A DNA stretch of 64,000 nucleotides from contig NZ_AP012334.1 of the NCBI RefSeq assembly GCF_001042695.1, forward strand, positions 806,001-870,000, in the 5' to 3' direction. A program made the position numbers and the translations under genes. This DNA comes from Scardovia inopinata JCM 12537 (GTDB lineage: Bacteria > Actinomycetota > Actinomycetes > Actinomycetales > Bifidobacteriaceae). Shown here one piece after another: positions 1 through 9,627 of the stretch. The notes under the pieces are model-generated. The model saw only the letters and a program-made list of their open reading frames with translations, was not told the origin of the DNA and did not search any database. Position 1 is the first letter of the stretch. Each line of letters begins with the position of its first letter.

Positions 1-1312
1 CATGATGCTGTCTGTTTCTCCTCTGCTGACTGTGATAGCTCTGGCTGTAGTTCCCTTCCTACTGGCGACTGTGGCTGTTATTCTTCGCATTACCCAGCCT
101 CAGTTTGTTATTCAATGGCAAAAAACCGGACAGGTTAATTCCCATGTTGAGGAAATGTTCTCTGGTCATATGGTTGTTCGTGCATACGGACAGCAGGAGA
201 AAGCCAAGGAAGAGTTTGAAGAATACAACAAGGGACTATATGAGTCCAGCTTTAAGGCAACTTTTGTTTCCGGCCTTATGAATCCTGCTACCGGTTTCTT
301 CGGCAACCTTTCCTTTGTTTTAGTGGTCATTTTTGGCGGAATTAGGGTGATCAACGGGAATCTCAGCTTGGGCGATCTTCAGGCCTTCTCTCAGTACTCC
401 CGCCAAATTTCCCAGCCCCTGGGGCAGATTGCTTCCATGGCCTCCATGCTCCAGTCAGCTTTGGCCAGTACCTCCCGGATTTTCGAATTCCTGGATGAAG
501 AAGAGGCAGAAAAAGAAGATCCTTCTACTCCCAGCTTGATCGAACGGACAGGCGGTCCTATCCAGGGTCATGTCCGCTTTGACAATGTTTCTTTCTCTTA
601 CGATCCCAGGAATCCGCTGATTGGTAATCTGAGTCTGGAAGCATTACCAGGTCAGACTGTGGCAATCGTAGGGCCAACTGGAGCCGGCAAGACGACCTTG
701 GTTAATCTTCTCATGCGCTTCTATGAAGTTGATCAGGGAGAGATTACTATTGACGGAATCAAGACCAGGGAGATCACCCGCCAGAATCTGCGTTCTCATT
801 TTGGTATGGTCCTCCAGGATACCTGGCTCTTTGACGGGACAATCAGAGATAATCTCTTCTACGGAGTTCATGACCCTTCTTTGAGAACAGATGACCGTTT
901 ACTTGAGGCCGCCAGGGCTACTCATGTGGATGAATTCGTCCGTAAACTGCCTCAAGGCTATGAGACTGTGCTAACGGAAGACAGTTCGGAACTGAGCTTG
1001 GGGGAGAGGCAACTCCTGACCATCTGCCGAGCCCTCCTGTCGAACCCTGACATTCTTATTCTGGATGAAGCCACCAGCTCAGTGGACACGAGGACAGAGG
1101 TCAAGGTCCAGAATGCCATGAGTGCCCTGAGAGTAGGGCGGACCAGTTTTGTCATTGCTCATCGCCTGTCTACCATTCGGGATGCCGATCTGATTTTGGT
1201 AGTCAATCATGGATCCATCATTGAGCAGGGTAATCATGAGCAGCTCCTAGCTGCTGGCGGTGCTTATGCTGCCTTGTATAATTCTCAGTTCACTCAGGGG
1301 CAAGAAGAGTGA
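1..1312 (+). CDS. ABC exporter, fused permease/ATPase (5' truncated by window edge)
   Basis: This is the C-terminal part of a half-transporter of the multidrug/lipid exporter type, which couples ATP hydrolysis to export across the cytoplasmic membrane. The 436 visible residues hold the last two or three membrane segments (about residues 1-30 and 85-125) and a complete nucleotide-binding domain from about residue 190. Visible motifs are Walker A (GPTGAGKTT), a signature in the variant form LSLGERQ instead of LSGGQ, Walker B plus catalytic Glu (ILILDEATSSVD) and the H-loop (IAHRLST). The Met near base 2 is not a true start, because a full protein of this type has about 600 residues and four more membrane helices. 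The stop overlaps the start of trmI by 4 bp, so the two are co-transcribed. Such genes usually come as heterodimer pairs, and the partner would lie upstream. The substrate cannot be told. Confidence 0.9.
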   Translation, partial: MMLSVSPLLTVIALAVVPFLLATVAVILRITQPQFVIQWQKTGQVNSHVEEMFSGHMVVRAYGQQEKAKEEFEEYNKGLYESSFKATFVSGLMNPATGFFGNLSFVLVVIFGGIRVINGNLSLGDLQAFSQYSRQISQPLGQIASMASMLQSALASTSRIFEFLDEEEAEKEDPSTPSLIERTGGPIQGHVRFDNVSFSYDPRNPLIGNLSLEALPGQTVAIVGPTGAGKTTLVNLLMRFYEVDQGEITIDGIKTREITRQNLRSHFGMVLQDTWLFDGTIRDNLFYGVHDPSLRTDDRLLEAARATHVDEFVRKLPQGYETVLTEDSSELSLGERQLLTICRALLSNPDILILDEATSSVDTRTEVKVQNAMSALRVGRTSFVIAHRLSTIRDADLILVVNHGSIIEQGNHEQLLAAGGAYAALYNSQFTQGQEE

Positions 1313-2448
1313 CTATCAGGCGGGGGCCGCTGAGAGCCGGGGAAAAAGTCCAGCTGACCGATAGGAAATCGTCCATGATTACCCTGCAGCTGGTCCCCGG
1401 TCGCTATACCCAAACAGCTCATGGCTATATTCGCCATGATGATCTGATTGGGTCCAGCGAGGGAACTGTTGTTACTACCGTCCAGCTCAATTCCTCTTTG
1501 TCTGATGAACAGGCAGAAGGAGCAGAAACAGGACGGGGAACAGGTGTCAAACCGGTACCATCCGAGCGATCGGCAGGAAGAAAAATGTCCGGCTGGTCAT
1601 ATTGCCTTATGCGGCCCCGCCTGAATGATTATGTTTTATCTATGCCCCGAGGGGCACAGATAATGTATCCCAAAGATATTGCCCAGGTTCTTCAGCTGGG
1701 TGATATCCGTAGCGGCATGCGGGTCCTGGAATCAGGCGGAGGGAGCGGAGCACTGGGAATTAACCTCCTGGAAGCTGTTGGCCCTCAGGGGCAGGTTACC
1801 ACTGTTGAGGTCCGGGAAGATTTTTCCCAGATTTACCGGGGCAATGTTCAGATTTTCTATGGCTTTCTTCCTCATTGGTGGAAGCTGATGGTCGGAGATT
1901 TTGACAGCACTTGTTCCCAGCTGGAAGATCACTATTTTGATCGGATTGTGCTCGATATGCTGGATCCCTGGAATCGGCTGGATCAGGCTGGCCGGGTTCT
2001 GGCTCCAGGAGGAATACTCACTGCCTATGTAACTACTGCCACTCAGATGAGCCGAATGGCAGAAAAATTGAGGGAGTCAGGGCACTGGACTGAACCAGAA
2101 ATCCATGAGACCCTGGAACGTAACTGGAAGGCTGACGGATTGGCTGTGCGTCCACAGCATCAGATGATCGGTCATACTGGTTTTATTATTGTCAGCCGGG
2201 CTATGGCTGACGGTTACCCGGCCCTGTATAAGAGAGAAAAGGCTTCCAAAGACACCCATACTGATATTGACAGCCGCCGTGATTTGCAGACCCTCCAATT
2301 GAGAGATATGTCTGATCGGAAAATTCGTAAGGTTCTCAGGGATTTGCGTGAACAAGCAGACAATGTGACGGCTTTTGCTGATAAATCTGTCCGTGAGCAG
2401 GAAGATAAGTCAGACCGGTCAGACCAGCAGACAGATGGAGTAGAATGA
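1309..2448 (+). CDS. trmI: tRNA (adenine-N1)-methyltransferase (m1A58), TrmI family
   Basis: The SAM-dependent enzyme methylates N1 of A58 in the T-loop of tRNAs. The N-terminal motif RRGPLRAGEKVQLTD is typical of actinobacterial TrmI and supports the GTG start, which overlaps the ABC gene stop by 4 bp. The SAM site is visible as VLESGGGSGALG (about residue 140) and the catalytic-loop region as DRIVLDMLDPW (about residue 210). At 379 residues it is longer than the usual ~280. The extra length is a charged low-complexity insertion near residues 65-95 (EQAEGAETGRGTG and following) and a charged Asp/Lys/Arg-rich tail after residue 295. Both look disordered. In many Actinobacteria trmI neighbours the proteasome ATPase gene; that context is absent here. 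Confidence 0.92.
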   Translation: MTIRRGPLRAGEKVQLTDRKSSMITLQLVPGRYTQTAHGYIRHDDLIGSSEGTVVTTVQLNSSLSDEQAEGAETGRGTGVKPVPSERSAGRKMSGWSYCLMRPRLNDYVLSMPRGAQIMYPKDIAQVLQLGDIRSGMRVLESGGGSGALGINLLEAVGPQGQVTTVEVREDFSQIYRGNVQIFYGFLPHWWKLMVGDFDSTCSQLEDHYFDRIVLDMLDPWNRLDQAGRVLAPGGILTAYVTTATQMSRMAEKLRESGHWTEPEIHETLERNWKADGLAVRPQHQMIGHTGFIIVSRAMADGYPALYKREKASKDTHTDIDSRRDLQTLQLRDMSDRKIRKVLRDLREQADNVTAFADKSVREQEDKSDRSDQQTDGVE

Positions 2449-2493
2449 AAGCAGAAATTCTGATACGGTTTACCAGTCAGAGGTGATGAAACG

Positions 2494-3051
2494 GTGAGTG
2501 CTAATCTTTCGAAAATATCCAAGAGAGCCCATGGGTATGAATATCGTCTTATTCTCATGCGTCATGCTAAAACTGAAGCAGAAAATCAGGGTGGAGACAT
2601 AGAGCGTCAGTTGACGGACAAGGGACGCAAACAGGCCAAAAGAGTTGCCAAAGCGCTTAAATCTATGGATTTGAATCCTGACAGTCTGGTATGCTCCGGT
2701 GCTCAGAGGGCTCGGCAGACGGCAGACAGGATGCTGAAAGTTTTTGGAGACAAACCTGAAGTCACTTATCGGAAAGCCTTGTATGATCAGGGTCTTCAGG
2801 CGTATATTGATGTCCTTGGTTCCTGTGACGCAAAGGTTCACACCCTTATGGTGATTGGACATGAGCCCACCGTATCGTCAGCTGCTCACTGGCTGTCAGG
2901 CTCAGACAGCAAAAGATCGTATGTGGATGCTATTGAGTTGGGACTGTCTCCGGCTTCTGTTGCCCTGATTGCCAGCAACGATCCTTTTTCCGACTGGGAT
3001 ACAGGGAAGCAGTTTCTTATCGGTCTTTTCACGCCTAAAGACTGTGAGTAA
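2494..3051 (+). CDS. SixA-like histidine phosphatase
   Basis: A 185-residue member of the branch-2-like histidine phosphatase superfamily (SixA/phosphoglycerate mutase fold). The phosphohistidine motif is LMRHAKTE near residue 22, an Arg lies in GAQRARQT near residue 70, and the second His is in VIGHEPTV near residue 118. The GTG start at 2494 follows an AGAGGTGA ribosome site with good spacing. The family removes phosphate from phosphohistidine proteins or small metabolites; the substrate here is unknown. It sits 45 bp after trmI and 3 bp before glnE, so it is probably part of one transcript. The position next to glnE is common in Actinobacteria. Confidence 0.85.
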   Translation: MSANLSKISKRAHGYEYRLILMRHAKTEAENQGGDIERQLTDKGRKQAKRVAKALKSMDLNPDSLVCSGAQRARQTADRMLKVFGDKPEVTYRKALYDQGLQAYIDVLGSCDAKVHTLMVIGHEPTVSSAAHWLSGSDSKRSYVDAIELGLSPASVALIASNDPFSDWDTGKQFLIGLFTPKDCE

Positions 3052-3054
3052 GGC

Positions 3055-6000
3055 GTGATTACTGAAAGTGAGCTTATTCGTTCCGGAGTGACTATGCCCG
3101 ATGTGGCTGTAAGGATTTTAGAAGAACTGAACACCATGGGACTGCAGGAAGAGCCAACCCTCCTGAAGGCTCTGGCCTCTGCCAGCGATCCGGATTCAGC
3201 CCTTGCCTGTCTTCAGTCCCTTCTGCATAGCCCGGTCCACAGGGATATTATTGCTAGGGCGTATGCAGTCCCTGCTCTGGAACAGAGCCATCAACAGGGG
3301 GAGTGGGACTTGTCTTCTCCCTTGAGCCGGCTGATTACACTTGCCGGAGCCTCGGAAAGAATATCGCGCCTGCTATTGTCCCAGCCCGATTTGCTGGCCG
3401 CCGTTGTGCTTCCCGATGACTATGGAACCTACGCTTGGACTAAAGAAGAAAGGAGAAAAAGTTTCCAGCTGGCCATAAGTCATGCAATAAATCAGGCTCA
3501 GATCCGGGATCCAGGCCACATGCCGGATCATCATTCTCCAGATTACCATTCTTGTCAGCAGACTGATACGTCTATCCACCAGGAAGAGAAGCATAATGGC
3601 GCATCTAAGATTAACGCTCTCAGGCATGAGTACTGGAGACAGATTATTGCTCTTGCCGCCGCTGATTGTTCCCAGGATGATCCCATTCATATCCAGCCCC
3701 GCGTATCGGCAGCTATCAGCGATGTGGTTGATTGTGCCCTAGAATCTGCCCTGAATCTTGCTGCTGACATGGTTCCTGGTTCAGAAGACCTGTCTTTTGC
3801 TGTAATTGGAATGGGCAAGTTGGGGGCCCAGGAAATCAACTATGTGTCAGATGTTGATTTAATCTATCTCGTTGAGCCCAGGAGCGAATCCCTGTCCCAG
3901 GCCCAACTGGTTGCTAGGGGAACAGCCTGGGGAACCTGGTTGCAGAAAATATGCCAGTCTGTTATCCCTTCTGTTACTCAGCCTCCCCTGTGGAAAGTGG
4001 ATTGTGCCCTGCGTCCGGAGGGGAAGGATGGGCCTTTGGTCAGGACTCTTGCCTCTCATTTGGATTATTACCGCAGATGGGCTCAGAACTGGGAGTTTCA
4101 GGCCCTGCTTAAAGCACGATTCGTTGCAGGGGATAGGGATTTAGGCCAACGGTATATAGAAGAAACCAGGCCCTTGGTATGGACTGCATCGGCTAGGGAG
4201 AATTTTGTTTTTGACTGCCGTCGTATGCGTGAACGGGTGGAAAATCTGATACCGGACGACCAGAAAGATCTGGAAATTAAACTGGGCCGGGGAGGGCTGA
4301 GAGATGTGGAATTCACAGTGCAGATGCTCCAGCTGGTTCACGGAAGAACTGATGAATCCCTGAGAGTGTCTTCCACCTTGGAAGCTTTGACCCGCCTGGC
4401 CAGGGGAGGATACGTTTCCCGCAAACAGGCCCAGGCCCTGTCCTGGGATTATCGGTTTGAGCGTGTGTTGGAACATAGACAGCAGTTATGGACTATGCGT
4501 CGAACCCATCTTTTTCCTTCCCTGGGTCAAGGAAAAAGGGGAGGACTGGAGAAACCCAGAAATCTCAAGCAGCAAGAGATAAGGGACAATCCTGCCTTGA
4601 CCCGCCTGGCCCGAGCCCTGAAAATGCCTAACCAGGAGCTGGTCGATACCTTCGACTCCACCCGACGACAGATTCGCCGCCTCCATATGGATATTTATTA
4701 CCGTCCCATGCTGGGCGATATTTCTCATCTGTCCGATGATGCCATTCGCCTGTCTCCCCAGGCTTTACTGGACCGGTTTACATCCATTGGCTTTGCTGAT
4801 CCCCGGGCTGCGACCCGACATGTACAATTTTTGACCAGGGGAGTGAGCCGGGCAGCAAAAATTAATCGGATCCTCCTGCCTGCTGTTCTTTTGTGGCTGG
4901 GGGACGGTCAAAATCCTGATATGGGTCTGTTGGCCTGGCGTCGATTGGTGGAGAACCACGGCAATGGAGGCCCTTATCTGGGATTTTTGAGAGATTCTCC
5001 TGTGGCCGCCAGACGGTTGAGTCATATTTTGTCTAATTCTCGTTTCCTGGGCGACGCCCTGAACCGATCGGTAGAATCCATCACTTGGCTCGGTTCTGAC
5101 AGCGATCTGTACCCTCACACCAGGCAGCAGCTGGATATCCGCTGCCGCAGTGCCCTCAGCCGCTTTCCTGATGATCTCAAAAGTTTCTCCACGCTTATCA
5201 GAGCCATGAGAAGACGGGAAATTGAAAGAATTGGCTTGGGATGGATGAGTTCGGTTATTACCAGCGGACAGAGCCTCTCTGCCATGACTGATGTATACGA
5301 TGCTGCTATTGATGCCAGCCTCTCCTGGGCTATTCGCCATCAGTTGTCTTTGCTTGGCTGTGATCCCTCTCACCCTCCTGCAATTCTTACAGTTATTGCC
5401 ATGGGTCGGTATGGAGGTAGAGAAGTGAACTTCTCTTCTGATGCTGACATCATGATGATCTACGATCAAAATTCGGGCTTCCCCTCTGATCAGGCCGCAG
5501 CCTTTGCCCAAGCTGTAGTGACAGATCTCAGGGCTGTCCTTACAGGTGGACAGACAACTGAAGCCAAGATTGATTTAGATTTTGATCTGCGGCCTGAGGG
5601 CAAGAATGGCCCCTTGATCAGATCTTTTGAGTCCTATCAGGATTATTATTCTCATTGGTCACAGACCTGGGAACACCAGGCCCTTCTGCGGGCAAGATAC
5701 GCAGCGGGGGACAGGATGCTGGCTGAGACTTTCCTCCGACAAGTGGCAGATCCGCTGCGATACAGGTCTGGAGGGCTGACCCATGAAGAAGTGACCGAAA
5801 TCCGTACCCTCAAGGCCAGAATGGAAGCTGAGCGCCTGCCTCGGGGAATTAAGAGGGACAGACACCTGAAATTAGGCGCCGGAGGTTTATCTGATGTAGA
5901 GTGGACTGTTCAACTGCTTCAGCTGAGCTGCGGAGCAGTCTGTCCTCCTGGCCAGGAAGAGGATGCTACCAGCGTTCGCACCACGTCCACCCTGCAGGCC

Positions 6001-6276
6001 CTCAAAGCTCTGGAAGAAAACGGAACTGTTAATCCTGCCGATGCCGAAGTACTCAGATCAACCTGGCAGTTATGCACTCAGGCCCGGAATGCTCATTATT
6101 TGTGGACAGGCAGGGTCAAGCAGGCAGATATCATCCCCGATGACTCTTTTTCTCTGGGAGGAATGGCCGCCTGCCTGGGATGGCAGGCCCATCAGGGGCA
6201 GGAGTTTGCCAATAAGCTTATTCATGACATGCGCCGTTGCCGTAAGGTAGCAGAAAGGCTCTTCTACGGTCGGTGA
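3055..6276 (+). CDS. glnE: Glutamine synthetase adenylyltransferase/deadenylylase
   Basis: GlnE controls glutamine synthetase by adding AMP to, and removing it from, a Tyr of each subunit in response to nitrogen status. The 1073-residue product has two nucleotidyltransferase domains. The N-terminal, adenylyl-removing domain shows GMGKLGAQEINYVSDVD near residue 255. The C-terminal, adenylyl-transferring domain shows MGRYGGREVNFSSDAD near residue 785. Each carries the D-x-D metal pair and a downstream repeat of the LRPEGK.GPL type. The length agrees with actinobacterial GlnE. The GTG start is 3 bp after the phosphatase stop. The stop codon lies in a short palindrome shared with the convergent antiporter gene. 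Confidence 0.96.
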   Translation: MITESELIRSGVTMPDVAVRILEELNTMGLQEEPTLLKALASASDPDSALACLQSLLHSPVHRDIIARAYAVPALEQSHQQGEWDLSSPLSRLITLAGASERISRLLLSQPDLLAAVVLPDDYGTYAWTKEERRKSFQLAISHAINQAQIRDPGHMPDHHSPDYHSCQQTDTSIHQEEKHNGASKINALRHEYWRQIIALAAADCSQDDPIHIQPRVSAAISDVVDCALESALNLAADMVPGSEDLSFAVIGMGKLGAQEINYVSDVDLIYLVEPRSESLSQAQLVARGTAWGTWLQKICQSVIPSVTQPPLWKVDCALRPEGKDGPLVRTLASHLDYYRRWAQNWEFQALLKARFVAGDRDLGQRYIEETRPLVWTASARENFVFDCRRMRERVENLIPDDQKDLEIKLGRGGLRDVEFTVQMLQLVHGRTDESLRVSSTLEALTRLARGGYVSRKQAQALSWDYRFERVLEHRQQLWTMRRTHLFPSLGQGKRGGLEKPRNLKQQEIRDNPALTRLARALKMPNQELVDTFDSTRRQIRRLHMDIYYRPMLGDISHLSDDAIRLSPQALLDRFTSIGFADPRAATRHVQFLTRGVSRAAKINRILLPAVLLWLGDGQNPDMGLLAWRRLVENHGNGGPYLGFLRDSPVAARRLSHILSNSRFLGDALNRSVESITWLGSDSDLYPHTRQQLDIRCRSALSRFPDDLKSFSTLIRAMRRREIERIGLGWMSSVITSGQSLSAMTDVYDAAIDASLSWAIRHQLSLLGCDPSHPPAILTVIAMGRYGGREVNFSSDADIMMIYDQNSGFPSDQAAAFAQAVVTDLRAVLTGGQTTEAKIDLDFDLRPEGKNGPLIRSFESYQDYYSHWSQTWEHQALLRARYAAGDRMLAETFLRQVADPLRYRSGGLTHEEVTEIRTLKARMEAERLPRGIKRDRHLKLGAGGLSDVEWTVQLLQLSCGAVCPPGQEEDATSVRTTSTLQALKALEENGTVNPADAEVLRSTWQLCTQARNAHYLWTGRVKQADIIPDDSFSLGGMAACLGWQAHQGQEFANKLIHDMRRCRKVAERLFYGR

Positions 6277-6291
6277 CAGCTAATCCTGTCA
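6274..6291. terminator. Short palindrome across convergent stops of glnE and antiporter
   Basis: TGACAG and CTGTCA form a 6-bp perfect stem with a 6-nt loop. The stem contains the stop codons of both convergent genes. There is no clear T tract, so use as a bidirectional terminator is only a guess. Confidence 0.3.
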
Positions 6292-8415
6292 ATCATCCAA
6301 AGCATCATCTGACTGCATAATGTAGACGTTCGACCGCATTCTCCGGGCCTGGGACAAGGTTATTTCATCCCGATCCTGCATTTCAGTTATGGTTTCCAGC
6401 TCAATCTGGTAAGCCTGGGCCTGCATGTGAGACAGGGCCCTTTCCCATTCCTGCCGGTTTCTGCTGCTTCTGCTCTTACCGGCGAAGGTTAAGGTCGATC
6501 GCAAAGCCTGATAGTCGCTTAGAACTAGGGCAAGAACATCAGGGGGATAGGAATGAGAATCCAGATGATGCATCATGTCGAGGAGGCTCGTAATAGTGTA
6601 ATCAGTCAGTTCTTCCTGAAGCTCCACAATGGACTTGCCGGTACTAGGATCTTCCACACTGTCAGGGCTGGCTGTAGATGGTATTCCTGACCGGGCGTGT
6701 GGGGAACGAAGCAAAATAAGGATATGGATGCGTAGCCTTAGATAATTCAGTCTCATACCCAGCTTATCTGTCAATTTTCTTGTGCTGGCAGACAGGCCAG
6801 ATTCGATGGGGGCCATCAGATGGCTGACAGCGTATTCACAATCTGGATGGCTGGCCTGATAATCGAGCAGCCATTGCCGTCTTTTTTCCAGCATCTGAAT
6901 GTGCAAATCCTTTACCTGATCTTCCCACATGTCTGAGCTTGAGTTTTGGTTCTTATTTTCTCTGGCTATTCTCAGAGAATAAGAGTGGAGCACTGCGGAC
7001 AGGGCCTGTGCTGATTCTGTCCCTGCATCGACTGGCTGCAGGGAGGAAAGTTTGCTCATGGTTCTTTTCAGCACACGAAGCGTAGCCTGAGTCAGTTTTT
7101 CTTCCTGCTTGGCATCATTCTTGGGGGCAAGTAAAGGAAGGGCAATGTTTGCCAGGACGAGGGAAATAATAATAAAGGAGCCGGCGATAAAGAGCAGGGC
7201 ATAGTGGACGGGGAAATTGTTGACTGTCCCCAAGGATGAGGGGAGGGAGAAGGCAAGAATCAGAGAAATAGTTCCCTTGACTCCCCCCACGGTCATTGTC
7301 AGGGCAGATTTGATCTCAGACTTTTTCCAGGCCCTAATTCCTCTTTTTCTGCCTCTCGTGTTTCTCTGCCCTTCCTGGTTTCCGCCTTCCTGCTTATCAA
7401 CTGGAGAGAAAGTCATAGCACCCATAATCCATAAGAATCGGAAGAAGAGAAGAATCAGGGTGAGAACAAGGACAGTAACAAGTAAGAGCCAGGTGTTAAT
7501 TAGTGGGCTGGAGATGCTGTGTTTCAAAGCCTCAGGCAGCTCCATGCCCAGAAGAACAAAAACGCTTCCATTCAAGCTAAAAGTAACAAAGGTCCAGACG
7601 GAAGAGGAGACCAGATTTGTTCTGGCTACATCGCTGCCCAGATCTTTCCTGTCCTTGGTCAAAATCAATCCGGCAGCGACCACTGCAATTACTCCTGACA
7701 CATGGATGTGCTCAGCCAGAGTATAGGATAAAAGGGGGAAGAGGAGCTCCATAGTAATCCGGCTGGTGGTGGTTTCCAGACTTTTTCGGCGCAGGAAAAG
7801 CATAAGACCGCTGAAAAACAGACCTAGAAGGAGTCCCAAAACAGCACCTCCCAGGAAGCTGTAAAGAACGCTGCCGGTAAAACTGGTCGGGGAGAATTTT
7901 CCGGTTGTGGCCGTAGCCAGAGCAAACTGGAAGCTGACAATGCTGGCCGCATCGTTGAAAAGGCTTTCTGTCGACAGGATAGATACCTGGTTATCGTTTA
8001 AATCCGCCTCTTTTCTGATTTCAGATACGGCTACTGCATCCGTTGGCCCTAAGGCTGCTCCCAAGGCCATAGCGGCAGGGATGCCGATAGCCGGCCACAG
8101 GAGGTGGAGAGTAAAGCCAGTAGCCACGACGGAGAGCAGAACCAGACCAACAGCCAGGGAAAGGGAAACCGCCAGGGTTTTTCTGATGGTGAGCAAGGAT
8201 GATTCCTTTGCATCAAAAAAGAGGAGGGGGGCAATAAAGACAATCATGTAGATGCTGTCATCCACACTGATTGTGGGAATAAAAGGAAGATAATAGCAGA
8301 CCAAGCCCAGGGCAATCTGCACTAGGGGCAGAGAAACACGGGGAATATAGGGGCTGACAAGAGAAGAGAGGAGGACAGCTGCCATAATAATAACAATGAC
8401 GGTGATGAGTTGCAT
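6289..8415 (-). CDS. Na+/H+ antiporter, CPA1 (NhaP-like) family
   Basis: A membrane antiporter that exchanges protons for Na+ or K+ to control pH and salt. About 12 hydrophobic segments fill the first ~430 residues. The family motifs are GPTDAVAVSEI near residue 120 and ESLFNDAASIVSF near residue 150, where Asp residues form the ion site. The last ~270 residues are soluble and partly helical, as in NhaP-type proteins with a cytoplasmic tail. I chose the ATG at 8415 (product starts MQLITVIV, 708 residues) because a GGGAGGA ribosome site lies 5 nt upstream; a longer reading from 8436 lacks one. The gene runs opposite to pyrB and ends convergent with glnE. The ion specificity cannot be read from the sequence. 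Confidence 0.9.
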   Translation of the reverse strand: MQLITVIVIIMAAVLLSSLVSPYIPRVSLPLVQIALGLVCYYLPFIPTISVDDSIYMIVFIAPLLFFDAKESSLLTIRKTLAVSLSLAVGLVLLSVVATGFTLHLLWPAIGIPAAMALGAALGPTDAVAVSEIRKEADLNDNQVSILSTESLFNDAASIVSFQFALATATTGKFSPTSFTGSVLYSFLGGAVLGLLLGLFFSGLMLFLRRKSLETTTSRITMELLFPLLSYTLAEHIHVSGVIAVVAAGLILTKDRKDLGSDVARTNLVSSSVWTFVTFSLNGSVFVLLGMELPEALKHSISSPLINTWLLLVTVLVLTLILLFFRFLWIMGAMTFSPVDKQEGGNQEGQRNTRGRKRGIRAWKKSEIKSALTMTVGGVKGTISLILAFSLPSSLGTVNNFPVHYALLFIAGSFIIISLVLANIALPLLAPKNDAKQEEKLTQATLRVLKRTMSKLSSLQPVDAGTESAQALSAVLHSYSLRIARENKNQNSSSDMWEDQVKDLHIQMLEKRRQWLLDYQASHPDCEYAVSHLMAPIESGLSASTRKLTDKLGMRLNYLRLRIHILILLRSPHARSGIPSTASPDSVEDPSTGKSIVELQEELTDYTITSLLDMMHHLDSHSYPPDVLALVLSDYQALRSTLTFAGKSRSSRNRQEWERALSHMQAQAYQIELETITEMQDRDEITLSQARRMRSNVYIMQSDDALDD

Positions 8416-8595
8416 AAATATCCTCCCGGGCAGCATGTGTAATGGAAACAGTGTAGCAGAAAGAAAAGTCTCATCATACGGACGACTTATTCTTGTCTGT
8501 CGTCAACGAACTGTCTTTTAAATACCCTAAACTTGATGAGGTCACTGAATATGTGTCCGCCTGAACATCTGGAAGATCCTGTGAAAGGCATTGTT

Positions 8596-9627
8596 ATGTC
8601 TGAGATTTCGGTTTCGCACCAATCCTCATCCCCTCTTTTTCCCGGTCATTGTCTTCAGGGCAAAAGTCTGGTCACCCTTGATGATCTGAGTCTGGAAGAA
8701 ATTGATTATTTACTTCGCAAAGCTGATTATTTTGCTTCCCATCCCCAGCAGGCCATGCTTACCTGTCAAGGGAGAATCCTGGCAACCCTCTTCTTTGAGC
8801 CCAGTACCAGGACTCGTTTAAGTTTTCAAACTGCTATGCTTCGTTTGGGTGGTCAGGTCATCGGTTTTGCCGGTGCACAGCTGTCTTCAGCTACCAAGGG
8901 GGAATCCCTGGCAGATACAGTGACTACGGTTTCCAATTATGCTGATGTCATCGCCATACGCCACCCCAAGGAGGGGGCTGCCCTGGTGGCTTCCCGGGCC
9001 TCTACTGTTCCTGTGATCAACGGGGGAGACGGGGGACACATGCATCCCACCCAGACACTGGCAGATTTGGCTACTATCAGGGCCCGCTTTGGTCGTCTGG
9101 ACCAGTTGACTGTGGGTCTGTGCGGAGACCTGACTTTTGGCCGTACTGTTCACTCACTCATTGAGACCTTGTGCCGCTTTGGCAATGTGCGCTTTGTCCT
9201 TATCAGCCCGCCCGAGCTGAAGACTCCCCAATATGTTCTGGATAGAATCAGCAAGACCGAATCTTGCTCTTATAGTGAGGTAACAGATTTGCAGTCGGTT
9301 ATAGGAGATCTGGACGTACTCTATATGACCCGTGTTCAAAAAGAGCGTTTCTTCAATGAAGATGATTATATTCGTCTGCGCGATACCTACATTCTCGATG
9401 AAGATAAGATGAGTTTAGCTAAGAAAGATATGGCAGTTCTCCATCCCCTCCCCAGAGTGAATGAAATTTCTCCCCAGGTGGATAAAGATCCCCGGGCTGC
9501 ATATTTCCAGCAGGTAAAGCTGGGTATGCGCATGAGAATGGCCCTGGAAAGCTCTCTGATAGGGGACCGGGCTCCGGGATTTTCTGACGATGAGCAGGAA
9601 AAGAAGGAAAGGCAGGTGGAGGCCTGA
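8596..9627 (+). CDS. pyrB: Aspartate carbamoyltransferase, catalytic chain
   Basis: This enzyme joins carbamoyl phosphate and aspartate, the committed step of pyrimidine synthesis. The carbamoyl phosphate motif is FEPSTRTRLSF, the Asp-binding loop region is TKGESLADT, and DLTFGRTVHSL and HPLPRVNEI are also typical. The reading frame is open from a TTG at 8533, but I chose the ATG at 8596 because an AAAGG ribosome site lies 7 nt upstream; an ATG at 8551 after GAGG is the alternative. It is the first gene of a seven-gene operon with overlapping ends (pyrB-I-C-F-K-D-E), and pyrI directly follows with a 1-bp overlap, so the holoenzyme is the allosteric PyrBI form. Confidence 0.95.
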   Translation: MSEISVSHQSSSPLFPGHCLQGKSLVTLDDLSLEEIDYLLRKADYFASHPQQAMLTCQGRILATLFFEPSTRTRLSFQTAMLRLGGQVIGFAGAQLSSATKGESLADTVTTVSNYADVIAIRHPKEGAALVASRASTVPVINGGDGGHMHPTQTLADLATIRARFGRLDQLTVGLCGDLTFGRTVHSLIETLCRFGNVRFVLISPPELKTPQYVLDRISKTESCSYSEVTDLQSVIGDLDVLYMTRVQKERFFNEDDYIRLRDTYILDEDKMSLAKKDMAVLHPLPRVNEISPQVDKDPRAAYFQQVKLGMRMRMALESSLIGDRAPGFSDDEQEKKERQVEA

